From: Fimbriiglobus ruber
GTDB taxonomy: Bacteria; Planctomycetota; Planctomycetia; Gemmatales; Gemmataceae
NCBI RefSeq assembly: GCF_002197845.1
Contig: NZ_NIDE01000014.1
Location: 1,054,001-1,118,000, forward strand
Length of the DNA: 64,000 nucleotides
Reading direction: 5' to 3'
This document shows, one piece after another, positions 16,929 through 25,999 of this stretch. A program made the translations under genes and the position numbers. Within the stretch, counting starts at the first letter, position 1; each line of letters opens with the position of its first letter. The notes below the pieces were generated by a model. That model was not told the DNA's origin, made no database searches, and saw nothing but the letters and a program-made list of their open reading frames with translations.

Positions 16929-17342
16929 ACCGCTGATCCCTTCCTGCTATTCAAGAACCCGGTACGCGAGTTTTATTCCCGTGTGCCGCAAAATATTAGA
17001 GCGCCGGCAAACGCGGCACAGGTTGCACCCTGTTTAGGCAGGCCGTGCCGCGGGCTCGCACAAAGCCCGAAGGTGTGACGTTAGGTAATTCCCTAAAATC
17101 GGGAAAGAATTTTTTCCGGGAATATTCTCCCGCCTTGTGTATCTATGAGCATGAAGGCCGCTGGAGCCCGATTGGCGGGAAGAATTTTACTGCTCAACCT
17201 CTGGACGACTGGATTGTTGAGCCGTAACCCAAAGAGCGGTTAGGAGCGATTGGAAACGGGCAGCGCGTTTCAACGTGTGGCAAGTTCTCCAACGTTCGAT
17301 TTCGGGTTTGTTTTGCCCCTTTTTTCACCGAAGGAGTTTCCC
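16929..17342. other. Intergenic region between ECF sigma and small lipoprotein genes
   Basis: Some 414 bases with divergent genes on both sides. A short inverted repeat TTCCC-7-GGGAA is present at 17089-17105, in an AT-richer patch ending near 17140. No gene is recognised. The promoters of both flanking genes should lie here. Confidence 0.45.
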
Positions 17343-17459
17343 ATGAAGAAGATCGTTGCCCTCGCTCTCGTTTGCGCCCTGGCCGTTGTTGCGGTCGGCT
17401 GTGGTGGCACCACCAGCAGCAGCACCACGACCAAGACCGTTTCGACCTCCACCAAGTAA
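17343..17459 (+). CDS. Very small lipoprotein, Ser/Thr-rich
   Basis: A 38-residue product: MKKIVALALVCALAVVAVGC is a complete lipoprotein signal peptide with the lipobox Cys at residue 20, leaving a mature peptide of 19 residues made of Gly, Thr, Ser and Lys. AAGGAG lies 7 bases upstream and a perfect 18-base terminator hairpin follows 14 bases after the stop, so this is a real, independently transcribed gene. Such tiny lipoproteins have no assigned function; with no folded domain it may modify or space the envelope. Confidence 0.8.
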   Translation: MKKIVALALVCALAVVAVGCGGTTSSSTTTKTVSTSTK

Positions 17460-17473
17460 ATTGGTTGGTCTGA

Positions 17474-17513
17474 TACGACGAGCCGGCCGGGTTGTCCCGG
17501 CCGGCTCGTCGTA
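17474..17513 (+). terminator. Strong terminator after the small lipoprotein gene
   Basis: A perfect 18-base stem starting TACGACGAGCC with a TTGT loop, followed by TTTC. It separates the two small lipoprotein genes. Confidence 0.85.
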
Positions 17514-17531
17514 TTTCTGGAGGGCGTGACG

Positions 17532-17678
17532 ATGATTCGCCGGGTGGCTTGTTACGTGGCGACCGCGATTCTGATTTCCGGTCTGGCCGGTTGTGGCGGG
17601 GGTAAAGCGGACCGCGGCATAAACAAAGACGCCGACCGGCCGAAGTCGCCGGGGGCGGCCGTCAGCTCGCGAAGCTGA
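17532..17678 (+). CDS. Second small lipoprotein
   Basis: A 48-residue product starting MIRRVACYVATAILISGLAG with the lipobox Cys at residue 21 (SGLAGC), then a charged Lys/Asp/Arg/Pro tail of 27 residues. GGAGG lies about 9 bases before the ATG at 17532. It starts 18 bases past the terminator of the preceding small lipoprotein, so it needs read-through or its own promoter. No domain recognised. Confidence 0.6.
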   Translation: MIRRVACYVATAILISGLAGCGGGKADRGINKDADRPKSPGAAVSSRS

Positions 17679-18178
17679 TACTCGCGCCTGTGAGACGGTC
17701 CGATCCCCGAAACATCGCTCGGTTCTTTTCTTTCCCCGGGGATACGACGGTCGGAGTGGGCGTGTGTGTCAAGTGGGAGAGCCGGCCGGGGTCACACTCC
17801 CCGGCTACACGGCCGCAGCTTGACACTGAGTACGCTTGACCTGGGGCGTTGTAGCCCCGGGATCTGTGACCCACCCGTGGGAAGACCGGCAACGGGAGGA
17901 ACGCGACCTCACCGCGGTCGAGAAGGTGTGCCCGTGTCGGGTCCGGGGTTCGGGTCCGCATCGGGGAGTTCCTGGTCTCAACTCGAACCACGACGATCGC
18001 GAAAAGTACGGCCCGATCCGTGGTAATGCCTTGGAAAGGGCTCGCGCGTCTTGGGGAAAGAGTGGCGTCTCAAGAGAGCATCTCGGTGACGGCCGGTCGA
18101 CTATTCCAACATAAGCGGCAATGACGGCAGCTCGCTCGGCACCCGCCGAAGGGCACGATTTGCCGGCGTGTACGGCGG
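17679..18178. other. Intergenic stretch with an imperfect inverted repeat
   Basis: About 500 bases. GTGTCAAG at 17766 pairs with CTTGACAC at 17819-17826, with GGCCGGGG/CCCCGG pairing inside, so a structured RNA or transposon-end relic is possible. The rest shows no convincing gene. Confidence 0.4.
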
Positions 18179-18510
18179 TTATTTAACGTGCTGGGTGTTC
18201 GTGAAGAAATCAACCAGGCTCTGGGGCGCGTTGGGGCCGAGACACACCTTGAGGATCCCTTCCGCCTCCGCAGCCTCGGACGCGCTGCGGGGAAAGAGGT
18301 CCTTTTCATACGCGATGAGCGCGGCTTCAACGTCACCGGGGTGGGCGGCGATGGCCTTCCCGAGTTCGGCGCCGTCGTACATTGCGAGGTTGGCCCCTTC
18401 GCCAGACGGGATCATCAGGTGCGCCGCATCGCCAAGCAGCGTCACCCGGGTACGCGAGTCCATCTGTGTTCGACCGGGAGCGCATGAATAGGGCGAGGCA
18501 CAGGGTTAGT
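18179..18510 (-). pseudogene. C-terminal part of an IS-split flavin monooxygenase
   Basis: This is the downstream piece of the gene whose start lies at 21012. Joined across the IS and one copy of its target repeat, the reading continues NPVPRPIHALPVEHRWTRVP and then, after a one-base shift, VTLLGDAAHLMIPSGEGANL, ending HVK at 18179. LLGDAAHLM is the second FAD-binding motif of TetX-like monooxygenases. The shift falls at CCCGGGTGACG, where one more G would restore the frame. The gene is thus broken twice: by the IS and by a possible base loss. Confidence 0.8.
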
Positions 18511-18549
18511 CTAGGCTGATCGGAAGTCGGTCTTTTGAGGTGCGAGGGT

Positions 18550-20114
18550 TCATCCCGGATTTGGTTCGCCGTTAGTCGTGCATGGGCCCGGATTCACGAA
18601 TCGGCGACGGAGCCATTGCACGGTTTTCCCGAAGGTTCGGGCGGCCCAGTTGTTCACGGCTTTCTCCGGGACGCGATCGATCTCGGCCCGCATCTGCTCC
18701 GGCGTCACCTCCCCCAGCAATGCGCCCAGACCGGCACTCAATACCGTCAGGCCGCTCTGGGATTGGTCCCGGGACAGCCGCTTCTGGACTCCGAACGCGG
18801 ATTCCAACACGTCCGTCGATCCGACCAGGCGTTCCCCGACCGGCAACCCACGGCCGTACCGCCCCACGTACGCCCGCAACCGATTCCGCAAGGCCGCGGT
18901 CGTCGGGTGGTCGCTGACGCCCAACCGGTCCCACGTGTCGTCGAGCGCGGCTTCGCCCCGGGTGAACAGTCCGTCCACCCGCACCTGATCCAGCATCGCG
19001 CGGACGAGGTCGTGCTGCTCGCCCCACGCCTGCACGGCGTTCGCGTACTCCGACACCCAGGCGTAATGCCGGACCACGTCGGCGTCCGGGGCCGCATCCC
19101 GTAACCTCCGCAGCACGAGCCGGCCGAAGCGGACGAACGTCCCGGCGCTCAGGAACCGCGCCTTGTTGCGCAGCTTGGGGGCCAGCAGATGCGCCGCACG
19201 GGTCTGGCGGATGGTCGCGGCCGTCTCGGTCATCCGCCGGGTGAACGCGGCCCACTGGGGGTCGTTCGCCCAGTAGTACTTCAGCAGGTTGGCCGCATGG
19301 TGGGCGGCATCCGGGACGGACACCGTCTGCGGATGCTGGTCCCGGAAGCGGTCGATCCCCCGTTGCAAATCCGACCCGCCGTCGGCCACGATCTGGTGGG
19401 GCACCCCGGTCCGGGCGACGGCCACCTCCAACGCGTCGGCCACCCGCTCCTGGTTCGACGTCGCCATCGGCACCATCGCGACGAGGTGGAGGTCGGCGAG
19501 TTGCAGGGGGCGGACGCCGAACGGGACGTGGTCGAGCGGTACCCCGACGATGACGAACAGCTTGGTCGCGCCGATTGGCAGCGTGTGGTCGATCAACCAC
19601 ACCCAGCGGTGGTCGTGGGACAGCGGTCGGGTCAGGTGGGCGTAGCCCAACCGCAGGACCCACGCGCGAACGGTGGTGGCGGAGGGGGTCCGATCGGGGG
19701 TCCGGTCGGTGTCACCCGCGGTCGCGAAGACGGCGAGAGCGGCCGCCGTCCCGCGGAACGACAAGCCGGCCTGCCGCACTAACGTTACGGCGAGGGCGAT
19801 GACCGCGACGTCGTACTGCCCACCCCGGGGCCGGTCCTGTTTTTTTGAGGCGCCGGCGGTGGGCCCGCCGGTGGTTCCGAAGTCGGGCGGCGGGCGGCGG
19901 CGAGTTGCTGCTCGAGCTGGGTGACGCGCTCCTGGAGTTGCTCGGCCCGCGCCCGGTGTCCGGCGCGGGAGGCCTCCAGATCGCGGACGCGAATGGTCAG
20001 GGCTTTCCGCTCGGCCTTGCGGGCGGTCGCTTTCGCCTTCCAGGCGTCCCGCGAGCGGACCAGTTTGGGGATCAGAATCCGGGGTGGGGTATGGAATGCC
20101 GTTGCGGTCGCCAT
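18550..20114 (-). CDS. DDE transposase made by -1 ribosomal frameshifting (orfA/orfB)
   Basis: The first frame starts MATATAFHTPPRILIPKLVR at 20114 (GAGG just upstream). It encodes a basic coiled coil (RKAERKALTIRVRDLEASRA and following heptads) and reads into a Pro-rich stretch. At 19845-19839 the minus strand reads A AAA AAC in the zero frame. A -1 shift there joins it to a second frame beginning KKQDRPRGGQYDVAVIALAV and running to 18550. The second frame holds candidate catalytic residues in WLIDHT, VADGGSDLQRG and STDVLESAFG. The fusion of roughly 520 residues is the likely active transposase, with the short product as a possible regulator. Confidence 0.82.
19839..19845 (-). promoter_or_regulatory. 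-1 frameshift slippery heptamer A AAA AAC
   Basis: The heptamer is in the correct phase (codons CAA AAA AAC) and the two overlapping transposase frames differ by -1 exactly as expected. No downstream pseudoknot was worked out, but GC-rich sequence follows at once. Confidence 0.75.
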
Positions 20115-20204
20115 GCCCGCCTCGTGCCCGACCAACGGGAAACAATTCCCGGAAGTAGAACCGCAAGAATAATCCACGACAAGCCCAACTTCCGATCAGC
20201 CTAG

Positions 20205-21012
20205 GGTTAGTCTCCCCGTTGGTGATGAGCGCTGTCAGCTCCGGAGCCCAGCCGTCGAATTCTTTGGCGACGCAGGCCAAGGCAGCCGCCGGGTCGGAGA
20301 AGTCGATGCCGTCAATCCAGTCCTTTGGCTTGTTCAACTCCACGTACGTGTGCAGCACGCCATTGGGCTCACGGTGCGCGACAATACCTTTTCCCGGCGC
20401 TAGCGCATACAGCGCGCCACCGCCAACCGCTTCCGCGCTCGCCTTGTGACGGGTGTCGCCGTCAAACAGGTACGTCTCAATGAATGAGGTGCCGACGTAT
20501 ACCGGTTTCGCCGCGGAAAGAAGTGGACGAACTCTCGACCAGGCGCCGTCGGCACCCACGAGGAGGTCGGTAGTCACCGTCGAGCCGTCAGCAAAGGTCA
20601 ACACGTGCCGTCCGCCGCCGAGCGGAGACACCGCTGTGAGTTTGTGCCCCCAGCTGACCGTGCCGACAGGAAGTGAGTCGAGCAGAATCCGGCGAAGGTC
20701 TCCCCGGGGTACCTCGGGTCGACCGCCTGTGCCGTCGTCGGGCTCATCAAGCAGGACGTTGGCGTCCTTGTCGAGTACCCGCGATGCCTGACCGCCAGCG
20801 TGGATGATCTCGAGGAACTTATCGAAGAGCCCCGCCGCCTTGAGCGCGAGCTGCCCGTTGTGTTCGTGGATATCGAGCATGCCCCCCTGCGCTCGCGCGT
20901 TCGCCGAGGCTTCCGCTTCGTAGACCGTCGCTGCGATACCGTGAACGTGGAGGACGCGGGCAAGTGTCAGACCGCCGAGCCCGGCACCGATGATCGCGAC
21001 TGGCGTATTCAT
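20205..21012 (-). pseudogene. TetX-like FAD-dependent monooxygenase, N-terminal part (split by IS)
   Basis: It starts MNTPVAIIGAGLGGLTLARV with the FAD Rossmann motif GxGxxG, and continues through PRGDLRRILLDSLP and LLVGADGAWSRVRPLL. It is interrupted after LTALITNGETNP, where the IS begins. The ATG at 21012 has AAGGA just upstream. The intact enzyme would be about 380-400 residues, close to TetX-like and related aromatic hydroxylases. Its C-terminus is at 18179-18510. It is divergent from an AraC regulator that probably once controlled it. As it stands it would make a truncated, inactive protein. Confidence 0.88.
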
Positions 21013-21206
21013 CCTGATTCCTTCGTGGTTGCGGGCCGCCACCGGAACTCCGCGGACAGCCCTGGAACGTCATTCCATCGACCACGACCGACGCCGGGGA
21101 CCGTCCTGGTGGGTTGGACGATACATTGTTTTCTCCTTGACCGCATTAGGAGGTTCTGCCAACTTGTATCGAAATCCGGCCAGGGGCGTTCAAGGCGTTT
21201 TTCGGG

Positions 21207-22040
21207 ATGCTTCTCGTGCCGATGCACAAAAACAATGACGACCTCGTCGATCCTGACTTGGTACCTCGGCCGGTGATGGCATTGGGCCTAACCATCGTGG
21301 CCGGTGCCGACGGGATGGAGTTGGTCGCCCACCACCACCGCAAGGCCCAGCTGATCTACATGGCGCGTGGCGTGTTGACGTGCGAGGTGTCGCAGGGTTT
21401 GTGGATCGTCCCGCCGCAGTGCGCCGTCTGGATCCCCGGCGGCACACGGCACAGCGTCAAAGGTGTCGGGGCCATCGATGTCTACAGCCTGTTTGTGGAA
21501 CCGGCCTCCGCCCCGACCTTGCCGGACGCCTGCTGCACCGTTTCCGTCTCGCCCCTTCTGCGCGAACTCCTCCTTCGATGTGCCAGGTTTCCCACCCTGT
21601 ACCCCGTCAAAGGAGCGGAATCGCGTCTCGTGACGGTGTTGCTCGATGAACTTGCCGCCGCGCCAGTGGAAAAGCTGCATCTCCCGATGCCTTCGGATGG
21701 CGGCCTGCGGAAGATTGCAGACGGGATGACAGCCGACCCGGCCGACCGCGCGACGGTGCATGAGTGGGCGGAGCGCATCGGGGTCAGCGAGCGGACCCTC
21801 CGCCGGCTCGTGCCTCGGGAGACCGGCATGAGTTTCGGCCGCTGGCGGCAGCAGCTTCATATCATCTTGGCCCTGCAATGGCTCTCCCAGGGAGCATCCG
21901 TTCAATCGGTTGCGACCGACCTGGGTTATGAAAGCGCGAGCAGTTTCGTACTCATGTTCCGCAAAGCATTGGGCGCCTCCCCCGCTCGGTACATGACCCA
22001 GAGGCTCGCGGGAGCGCCGCCCACTGCTTCGGAGGCGTAA
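21207..22040 (+). CDS. AraC-family transcriptional regulator with cupin N-terminus
   Basis: A 277-residue regulator. The N-terminal half has cupin features (VAHHHRKAQLIYMARGVLTC, then VWIPGGTRHSV), as in effector-binding AraC proteins. The last 100 residues hold the double helix-turn-helix: VHEWAERIGVSERTLRRLV, then SVQSVATDLGYESASSFVLM and FRKALGASPARYM. An alternative ATG lies 5 codons downstream (MHKNNDD). It is divergent from the disrupted monooxygenase with a 195-base gap, the usual arrangement for a regulator and its target. Confidence 0.9.
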   Translation: MLLVPMHKNNDDLVDPDLVPRPVMALGLTIVAGADGMELVAHHHRKAQLIYMARGVLTCEVSQGLWIVPPQCAVWIPGGTRHSVKGVGAIDVYSLFVEPASAPTLPDACCTVSVSPLLRELLLRCARFPTLYPVKGAESRLVTVLLDELAAAPVEKLHLPMPSDGGLRKIADGMTADPADRATVHEWAERIGVSERTLRRLVPRETGMSFGRWRQQLHIILALQWLSQGASVQSVATDLGYESASSFVLMFRKALGASPARYMTQRLAGAPPTASEA

Positions 22041-22918
22041 CATCGTTCCTGTGGCTGCGGGGCGCTTCGTCGGGACGGAATGGAGAGGGAAGCGGAGCGT
22101 CCTGTGAGGCGGGGATGGGGATCTGGTTCCGTCCCCGGACACTACCGTGGAGGGCGTGTCCGAAGAGTTCGGCGAACTTCCGGAGCCGCGCAACCGCCTG
22201 GTTCCGTCCCCGGCTTTCGAGAGTAACGAGCAATTCATCGGTGGTCCTGGGCGGATTGCGAAGCCCTTCCCGCTGGCGTTTGACAGCACCGCAGACCAGC
22301 CCTGCACCACGTCCGCAGCGCTTGCAGCGGAGGTGAGCAATCAACTCATAAAGGGGTCGCCACATAAAGGGGCACAGGTATACGCTTATACGCTAAGAAT
22401 GACTCGACGGAAACATTCCGATTCCGGGAGTGGAAGACCTGTCGGGACCGTTCTTCGGCCTCGCTTCTGGGGAACGTCTCGTTCGGTCGATCCGAGTACA
22501 CGACCGCGCAGAAACCCGCCCGGCCCGCGCGTGCAAGTCGATGCCTGTTGACGAAACGCGGTCCACTGAGCTGACCACTTTGCCGTGGAGTGATGTCCTG
22601 GTCCGCCCACTGTCAGAAAACACGCTGCAAGGCGCAAAAAGCGCAAAAACCCCCCTCGGGCCAGGTTTCGAGACCCCGCCGGTCCTCTTCCCGTCACGAC
22701 GGGCGGTCGGCCCCGGGTCCCGTCCCACCGGTGTCCGGGGTTAGTCTGAGGTCGCGGGGGCGGTTCGATCCGCTCGGGGATCCGCGGGTCCGGACCGCGT
22801 CGGCCGGTCACGGCCCCGGTCCGGACGGGAGAGAACGATCCCGAATGTTCTCCGACCGCGATTCCCGGGAACTTATCTTTCGGCCGATCCTAAGCATCAT
22901 CGGGCCGGAATTGATTGC
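22041..22918. other. Long non-coding or degenerate stretch
   Basis: About 880 bases between AraC and TetR genes. The phrase CTGGTTCCGTCCCCGG occurs twice (near 22123 and 22198). A minus-strand frame from 22365 begins MWRPLYELIAHLRCKRCGRG, with a Cys-x2-Cys that may be a decayed zinc-ribbon protein, but it runs into the AraC gene and has no good start. Other frames look like chance. The region is probably gene debris. Confidence 0.4.
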
Positions 22919-23557
22919 TCAGGCGTAAGGCGTGCCTGCCATTGCAGCTTTCAGGCCGATGGTTCCCTGGTCAACAAGGGCGAGAAAGGCGGCTTTCGCT
23001 TTCTTTGTATCTCGACTCTGTCGAAAGGTCCGGTGAGCCTGGATAAAGGCCACGGTCCATGTCGCCAGGAGCAGACCGGCCGCCAGATGGGCGGCGGGAT
23101 CGGTAGGTTCTCGCCCCACGCACTCGGATAGCGCCATTGTTGCGACTTGCGCGATCTCGTCCCGTATCGCCCTGGCCCGAGCCTTGAGGGTTTCGCTCCC
23201 CTCGATCGTCTCGATGAAGCCTTGGCTCCTGGCAGAAAATTCCACATAAGGGCTCTGTTCCGCAACCAACCGATGAGCGAGCAGACGTAGCGTCTCGATC
23301 GGAGGGACGCGGGGATCGCGCTGCCGCAAAACTTCGCGCAGGATCTCGCGTCCCTCCTCGTCGCGATCGAAGAACATGTCCTCCTTGCGAGGAAAGTGGT
23401 TGAAGACCGTCATCCGTCCGACATCGGCGGCTGCCGCAATCTCGTCCACCGTCACATGATCGAAGCCCCGCTCGAAGAAGAGGCGCGTGGCGGCATCGGA
23501 GATGCCTTGTCGTGTGGCGAGTCGCTTACGGGATCGGCGGTCGGATGGCATTGACAT
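22919..23557 (-). CDS. TetR-family repressor, divergent to flavin monooxygenase
   Basis: A 212-residue TetR regulator starting MSMPSDRRSRKRLATRQGIS. The DNA-binding domain is clear: AATRLFFERGFDHVTVDEIA, then AAADVGRMTVFNHFPRKEDM. The C-terminal ligand domain is all-helical with no obvious relatives. The open frame extends 17 codons further, but that would translate the operator, so 23557 (or the Met two codons on, 23551) is chosen. It is divergent from a monooxygenase gene with two palindromes between them, so it most likely represses that gene and itself and is released by the enzyme's substrate. Confidence 0.9.
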   Translation of the reverse strand: MSMPSDRRSRKRLATRQGISDAATRLFFERGFDHVTVDEIAAAADVGRMTVFNHFPRKEDMFFDRDEEGREILREVLRQRDPRVPPIETLRLLAHRLVAEQSPYVEFSARSQGFIETIEGSETLKARARAIRDEIAQVATMALSECVGREPTDPAAHLAAGLLLATWTVAFIQAHRTFRQSRDTKKAKAAFLALVDQGTIGLKAAMAGTPYA

Positions 23558-23607
23558 GTTGCCATTGATAGCATATTTTATGTACCGAGTACACTGTACT
23601 GAGTACA
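23551..23607 (+). promoter_or_regulatory. Sigma-70-like promoter with two tandem palindromic operators
   Basis: TTGACA (23551-23556), a 17-base spacer and TATTTT (23574-23579) form a near-ideal promoter for the monooxygenase. Immediately after lie TGTACCGAGTACA (23581-23593) and TGTACTGAGTACA (23595-23607), 13-bp palindromes repeated every 14 bp; the second is perfect, the first has one mismatch. Their position over the transcription start is typical of TetR operators. Confidence 0.8.
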
Positions 23608-23614
23608 CATTGGG

Positions 23615-25159
23615 ATGCAGTACATGGAAAAGCCCGTTGATGTCGTGGTGGTGGGAGCCGGACCGGTCGGAATGCTGACCGCCATCGAGCTGACTTTGGG
23701 CGGGGTGCGCGTCCTCGTGCTGGAGCGGCTGGCAGAGCCGAGCATAGTCGCGAAGGCATTGGGGATCGGGCCGCTTGGAATCGAAGCATTACAGCGACGC
23801 GGGATGGGCGCGGCCATCGCCGCCGCGGAGGAGCGCATCTTCGCGGTGATGAAAAAGGCCACTGAGCAGAACGGACCATCCGCGCGTGGTCAAGGCTCCA
23901 AGTTCAGCGGCCATTTCGGCGGCCTGACGCTGATCCGAAAGGACGCGCAGAGAGAGCCGGACCGGTGTGGCCGCCCGGTGGACCAGCAGGCCGTCGAAGC
24001 CATGCTGGCCGAACGCTCGATTTCCCTGGGGATCGAGGTTCATCGCGAGTGTGACGTCACCAATTTCGTTCACCAGAAAGATGGCGTCGACGTCGAGTGG
24101 ACGTCGCCGACAGGCGATGGCCGCATCCGCTGCCCCTACCTTGTTGGTTGCGACGGCGGGCGCAGCCCCATCCGGAAAATGGCCGGCTTCGCGTTCCCTG
24201 GCACAGATTCAACCATGACGATGTACAACACCGTCGTCGAGATCGACCATCCGCGGCGGCTGTTGCCCAGTGGCTGGCGTCGCACATCCGGTGGCGTGTT
24301 CTCCTATGGGTTTCTTCCCAATCGGTTGGTCATGCTGGACTTCAGCGGTCCGCCGGAAGATCGGCTGGCGCCGGTCACACGCGAGGAGATCGAAGCCGTG
24401 CTGCGCCGTGTGAGCGGCGAGGACGTTCGCGTGACATCGCTCGAAAACGGCAGCCGATGGACGGACAATACGCGGCTTGTCGATACCTACCGCCGAGGCA
24501 GAGTGCTGCTCGCCGGGGATGCGGCGCACGTCCATTCGCCGTTCGGTGGTCAGGGCATGAGCCTCGGGCTCACGGACGCTGCGAACCTCGGCTGGAAGCT
24601 CGCCGCAGTCATTCGCGGCGAGATGCCCGAAAGCCTGCTCGACACCTACACGGCCGAGCGGCGACCCGTCGCCGAAGCCGTGATGGCAAACACCCTCGCC
24701 CAGGCCGCCATCATGCGGCCCGACCCACAATCAGGCGCGATGCGAGACCTCCTGGCGAAGCTGCTGGATTTCGACGACGTTAACCGCTTCATCGGCGAGA
24801 CGATGACCGGCCTTTCCACCCGTTACGATTTTTCTTCGGAACGGGACGACGTCGGACGGCTGATCGGCGATAGGCCGATCAGCCAGGGAGATGGCAAAGG
24901 TTCCCTCTACGACCTCATGCAGGATGGTATGGGCGTTCTTCTGGACGCCTCCGAGGGCAAGGCTTCCAGGCTCGTTGCGGCCACCACGCAGCGGATCCGT
25001 TGCGTCGCCGTCGATACAGGGCCTACGATGCTGATCCGTCCCGATGCCTGCGTTGCTTGGGCCGGTGAGGAGAACAGCACAGACGGATTGGAGGAAGCGC
25101 TCCGCCGCTGGTTCAACCCAGCACTTGATGACGGCTCTTTGGTGCGATCCGAACAGTGA
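23615..25159 (+). CDS. FAD-dependent aromatic monooxygenase
   Basis: A 514-residue class A flavoprotein hydroxylase. VDVVVVGAGPVGMLTAIEL binds the ADP part of FAD near the N-terminus. LVGCDGGRSPIRK is the DG motif. RVLLAGDAAHVHSPFGGQGM, followed by SLGLTDAANLGWKL, is the second FAD motif. The C-terminal 120 residues correspond to the thioredoxin-like tail of phenol- or rifampicin-type hydroxylases. The start could also be the Met three codons on. Control by the divergent TetR gene is strongly suggested by the operators. The substrate may be an aromatic compound or an antibiotic; sequence alone does not decide. Confidence 0.9.
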   Translation: MQYMEKPVDVVVVGAGPVGMLTAIELTLGGVRVLVLERLAEPSIVAKALGIGPLGIEALQRRGMGAAIAAAEERIFAVMKKATEQNGPSARGQGSKFSGHFGGLTLIRKDAQREPDRCGRPVDQQAVEAMLAERSISLGIEVHRECDVTNFVHQKDGVDVEWTSPTGDGRIRCPYLVGCDGGRSPIRKMAGFAFPGTDSTMTMYNTVVEIDHPRRLLPSGWRRTSGGVFSYGFLPNRLVMLDFSGPPEDRLAPVTREEIEAVLRRVSGEDVRVTSLENGSRWTDNTRLVDTYRRGRVLLAGDAAHVHSPFGGQGMSLGLTDAANLGWKLAAVIRGEMPESLLDTYTAERRPVAEAVMANTLAQAAIMRPDPQSGAMRDLLAKLLDFDDVNRFIGETMTGLSTRYDFSSERDDVGRLIGDRPISQGDGKGSLYDLMQDGMGVLLDASEGKASRLVAATTQRIRCVAVDTGPTMLIRPDACVAWAGEENSTDGLEEALRRWFNPALDDGSLVRSEQ

Positions 25160-25372
25160 TCATTTCTGTCGCAGCCCGAGCCACTCTCTTCGGTCAACAC
25201 CGGAGCCTTCAATCTCGGTAACGCCGTAGGGCGCCTCTTGAGGCGCAAGGTTCCGCGTTCGATAAAGCCTGAATCGAGGCGAGACCGCCTCGGGGATATT
25301 CCCTGACCAGCTATGCGGGCCGACGACGGTTGACAATCTCTTTTTGGGCCGGCGGAAATACCACGGAGCACC

Positions 25373-25975
25373 TTACCAGGCCTCCGCTTCGGCCCGGAGG
25401 CGCTGCACCTCCTCGCGGAGACGAGTCAGCACTCTGCACTTGGCGACGTACACCGCACCGGGGGTCATCTTGAGTTCCAGCCCCACGTCCTGCGCGGGTC
25501 GGTCATCGACCGCGGTTTTCCAGAACGCCTGCCAGATCGACGAACGAAACACGTGTTTCACTCGGTCCATCGCCTTGGCGGCGAGCTGGCGCTGGTACTC
25601 GATGTCCCAATCGGAATCAGGTTCCGCCTCTCGGTCGGGGACGGGGGTAATCGGGAAACGGCTGTCGCCGGTCCGGCGCGGACGATTCTTCTGGGCCGAG
25701 AGAAAGTTGCAAATCTTGTCGCGGGTGACAGTGAACAGCCAGCCGCGGAAGGTTCCGTGTTTGGAGTCGTACTCCATCGTTTCGGCGTTGCGTGCCACGC
25801 TCCGCAAGACCTCTTGCATCAGGTCTGCGGCATCGGCGTCCCCGAGCCCCCGCTTTCGGGCGAACCCGTAGACGACGGGGCCATAGAGCCGCACAAACTC
25901 TCGCCAGGCATCGGCGTCAGTATCGTCTTTGATACGAGTAAGCAAGGTTATCCGAGTCAATGGGGTTTTCACCAT
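25373..25975 (-). CDS. ECF sigma factor, planctomycete type
   Basis: A 200-residue sigma-70 family protein starting MVKTPLTRITLLTRIKDDTD. Region 2 is DADAWREFVRLYGPVVYGFA, then ADAADLMQEVLRSVARNAET and GTFRGWLFTVTRDKICNFLS. Region 4 ends with LELKMTPGAVYVAKCRVLTR. The Met at 25975 is preferred to the one five codons earlier because planctomycete ECF proteins begin with this T-x-x-LLxR-I/L-x-D pattern. No anti-sigma or kinase gene is adjacent; it stands alone between the monooxygenase and the SDR gene. Confidence 0.88.
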   Translation of the reverse strand: MVKTPLTRITLLTRIKDDTDADAWREFVRLYGPVVYGFARKRGLGDADAADLMQEVLRSVARNAETMEYDSKHGTFRGWLFTVTRDKICNFLSAQKNRPRRTGDSRFPITPVPDREAEPDSDWDIEYQRQLAAKAMDRVKHVFRSSIWQAFWKTAVDDRPAQDVGLELKMTPGAVYVAKCRVLTRLREEVQRLRAEAEAW

Positions 25976-25999
25976 GAGCTTAGCCTCCACGCACTCATT

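Larger units (their letters stand above)
18511..20204 (-). mobile_element. Insertion sequence with 15-17 bp terminal inverted repeats
   Basis: The ends are perfect inverted repeats, CTAGGCTGATCGGAAGT at 18511-18527 and its complement at 20188-20204. They are flanked by copies of AGGGTTAGTCT that overlap the outer repeat bases, so the target duplication is 7, 9 or 11 bp depending on where the end is drawn. The only genes inside are the frameshift-linked transposase frames. The element has inserted into a flavin monooxygenase gene. Family not identified with certainty; a DDE triad is visible. Confidence 0.9.

Noticed and set aside
22386-22811. Several overlapping frames between the AraC and TetR genes
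   Set aside because: All are rich in Arg, Pro and Gly, have no ribosome binding site, no motif and no agreement between frames. The region is treated as debris.
18179-25159. Possible biosynthetic gene cluster because of two flavin monooxygenases
   Set aside because: No polyketide, peptide, terpene or other scaffold enzyme is present; the genes are separate regulator-enzyme units.
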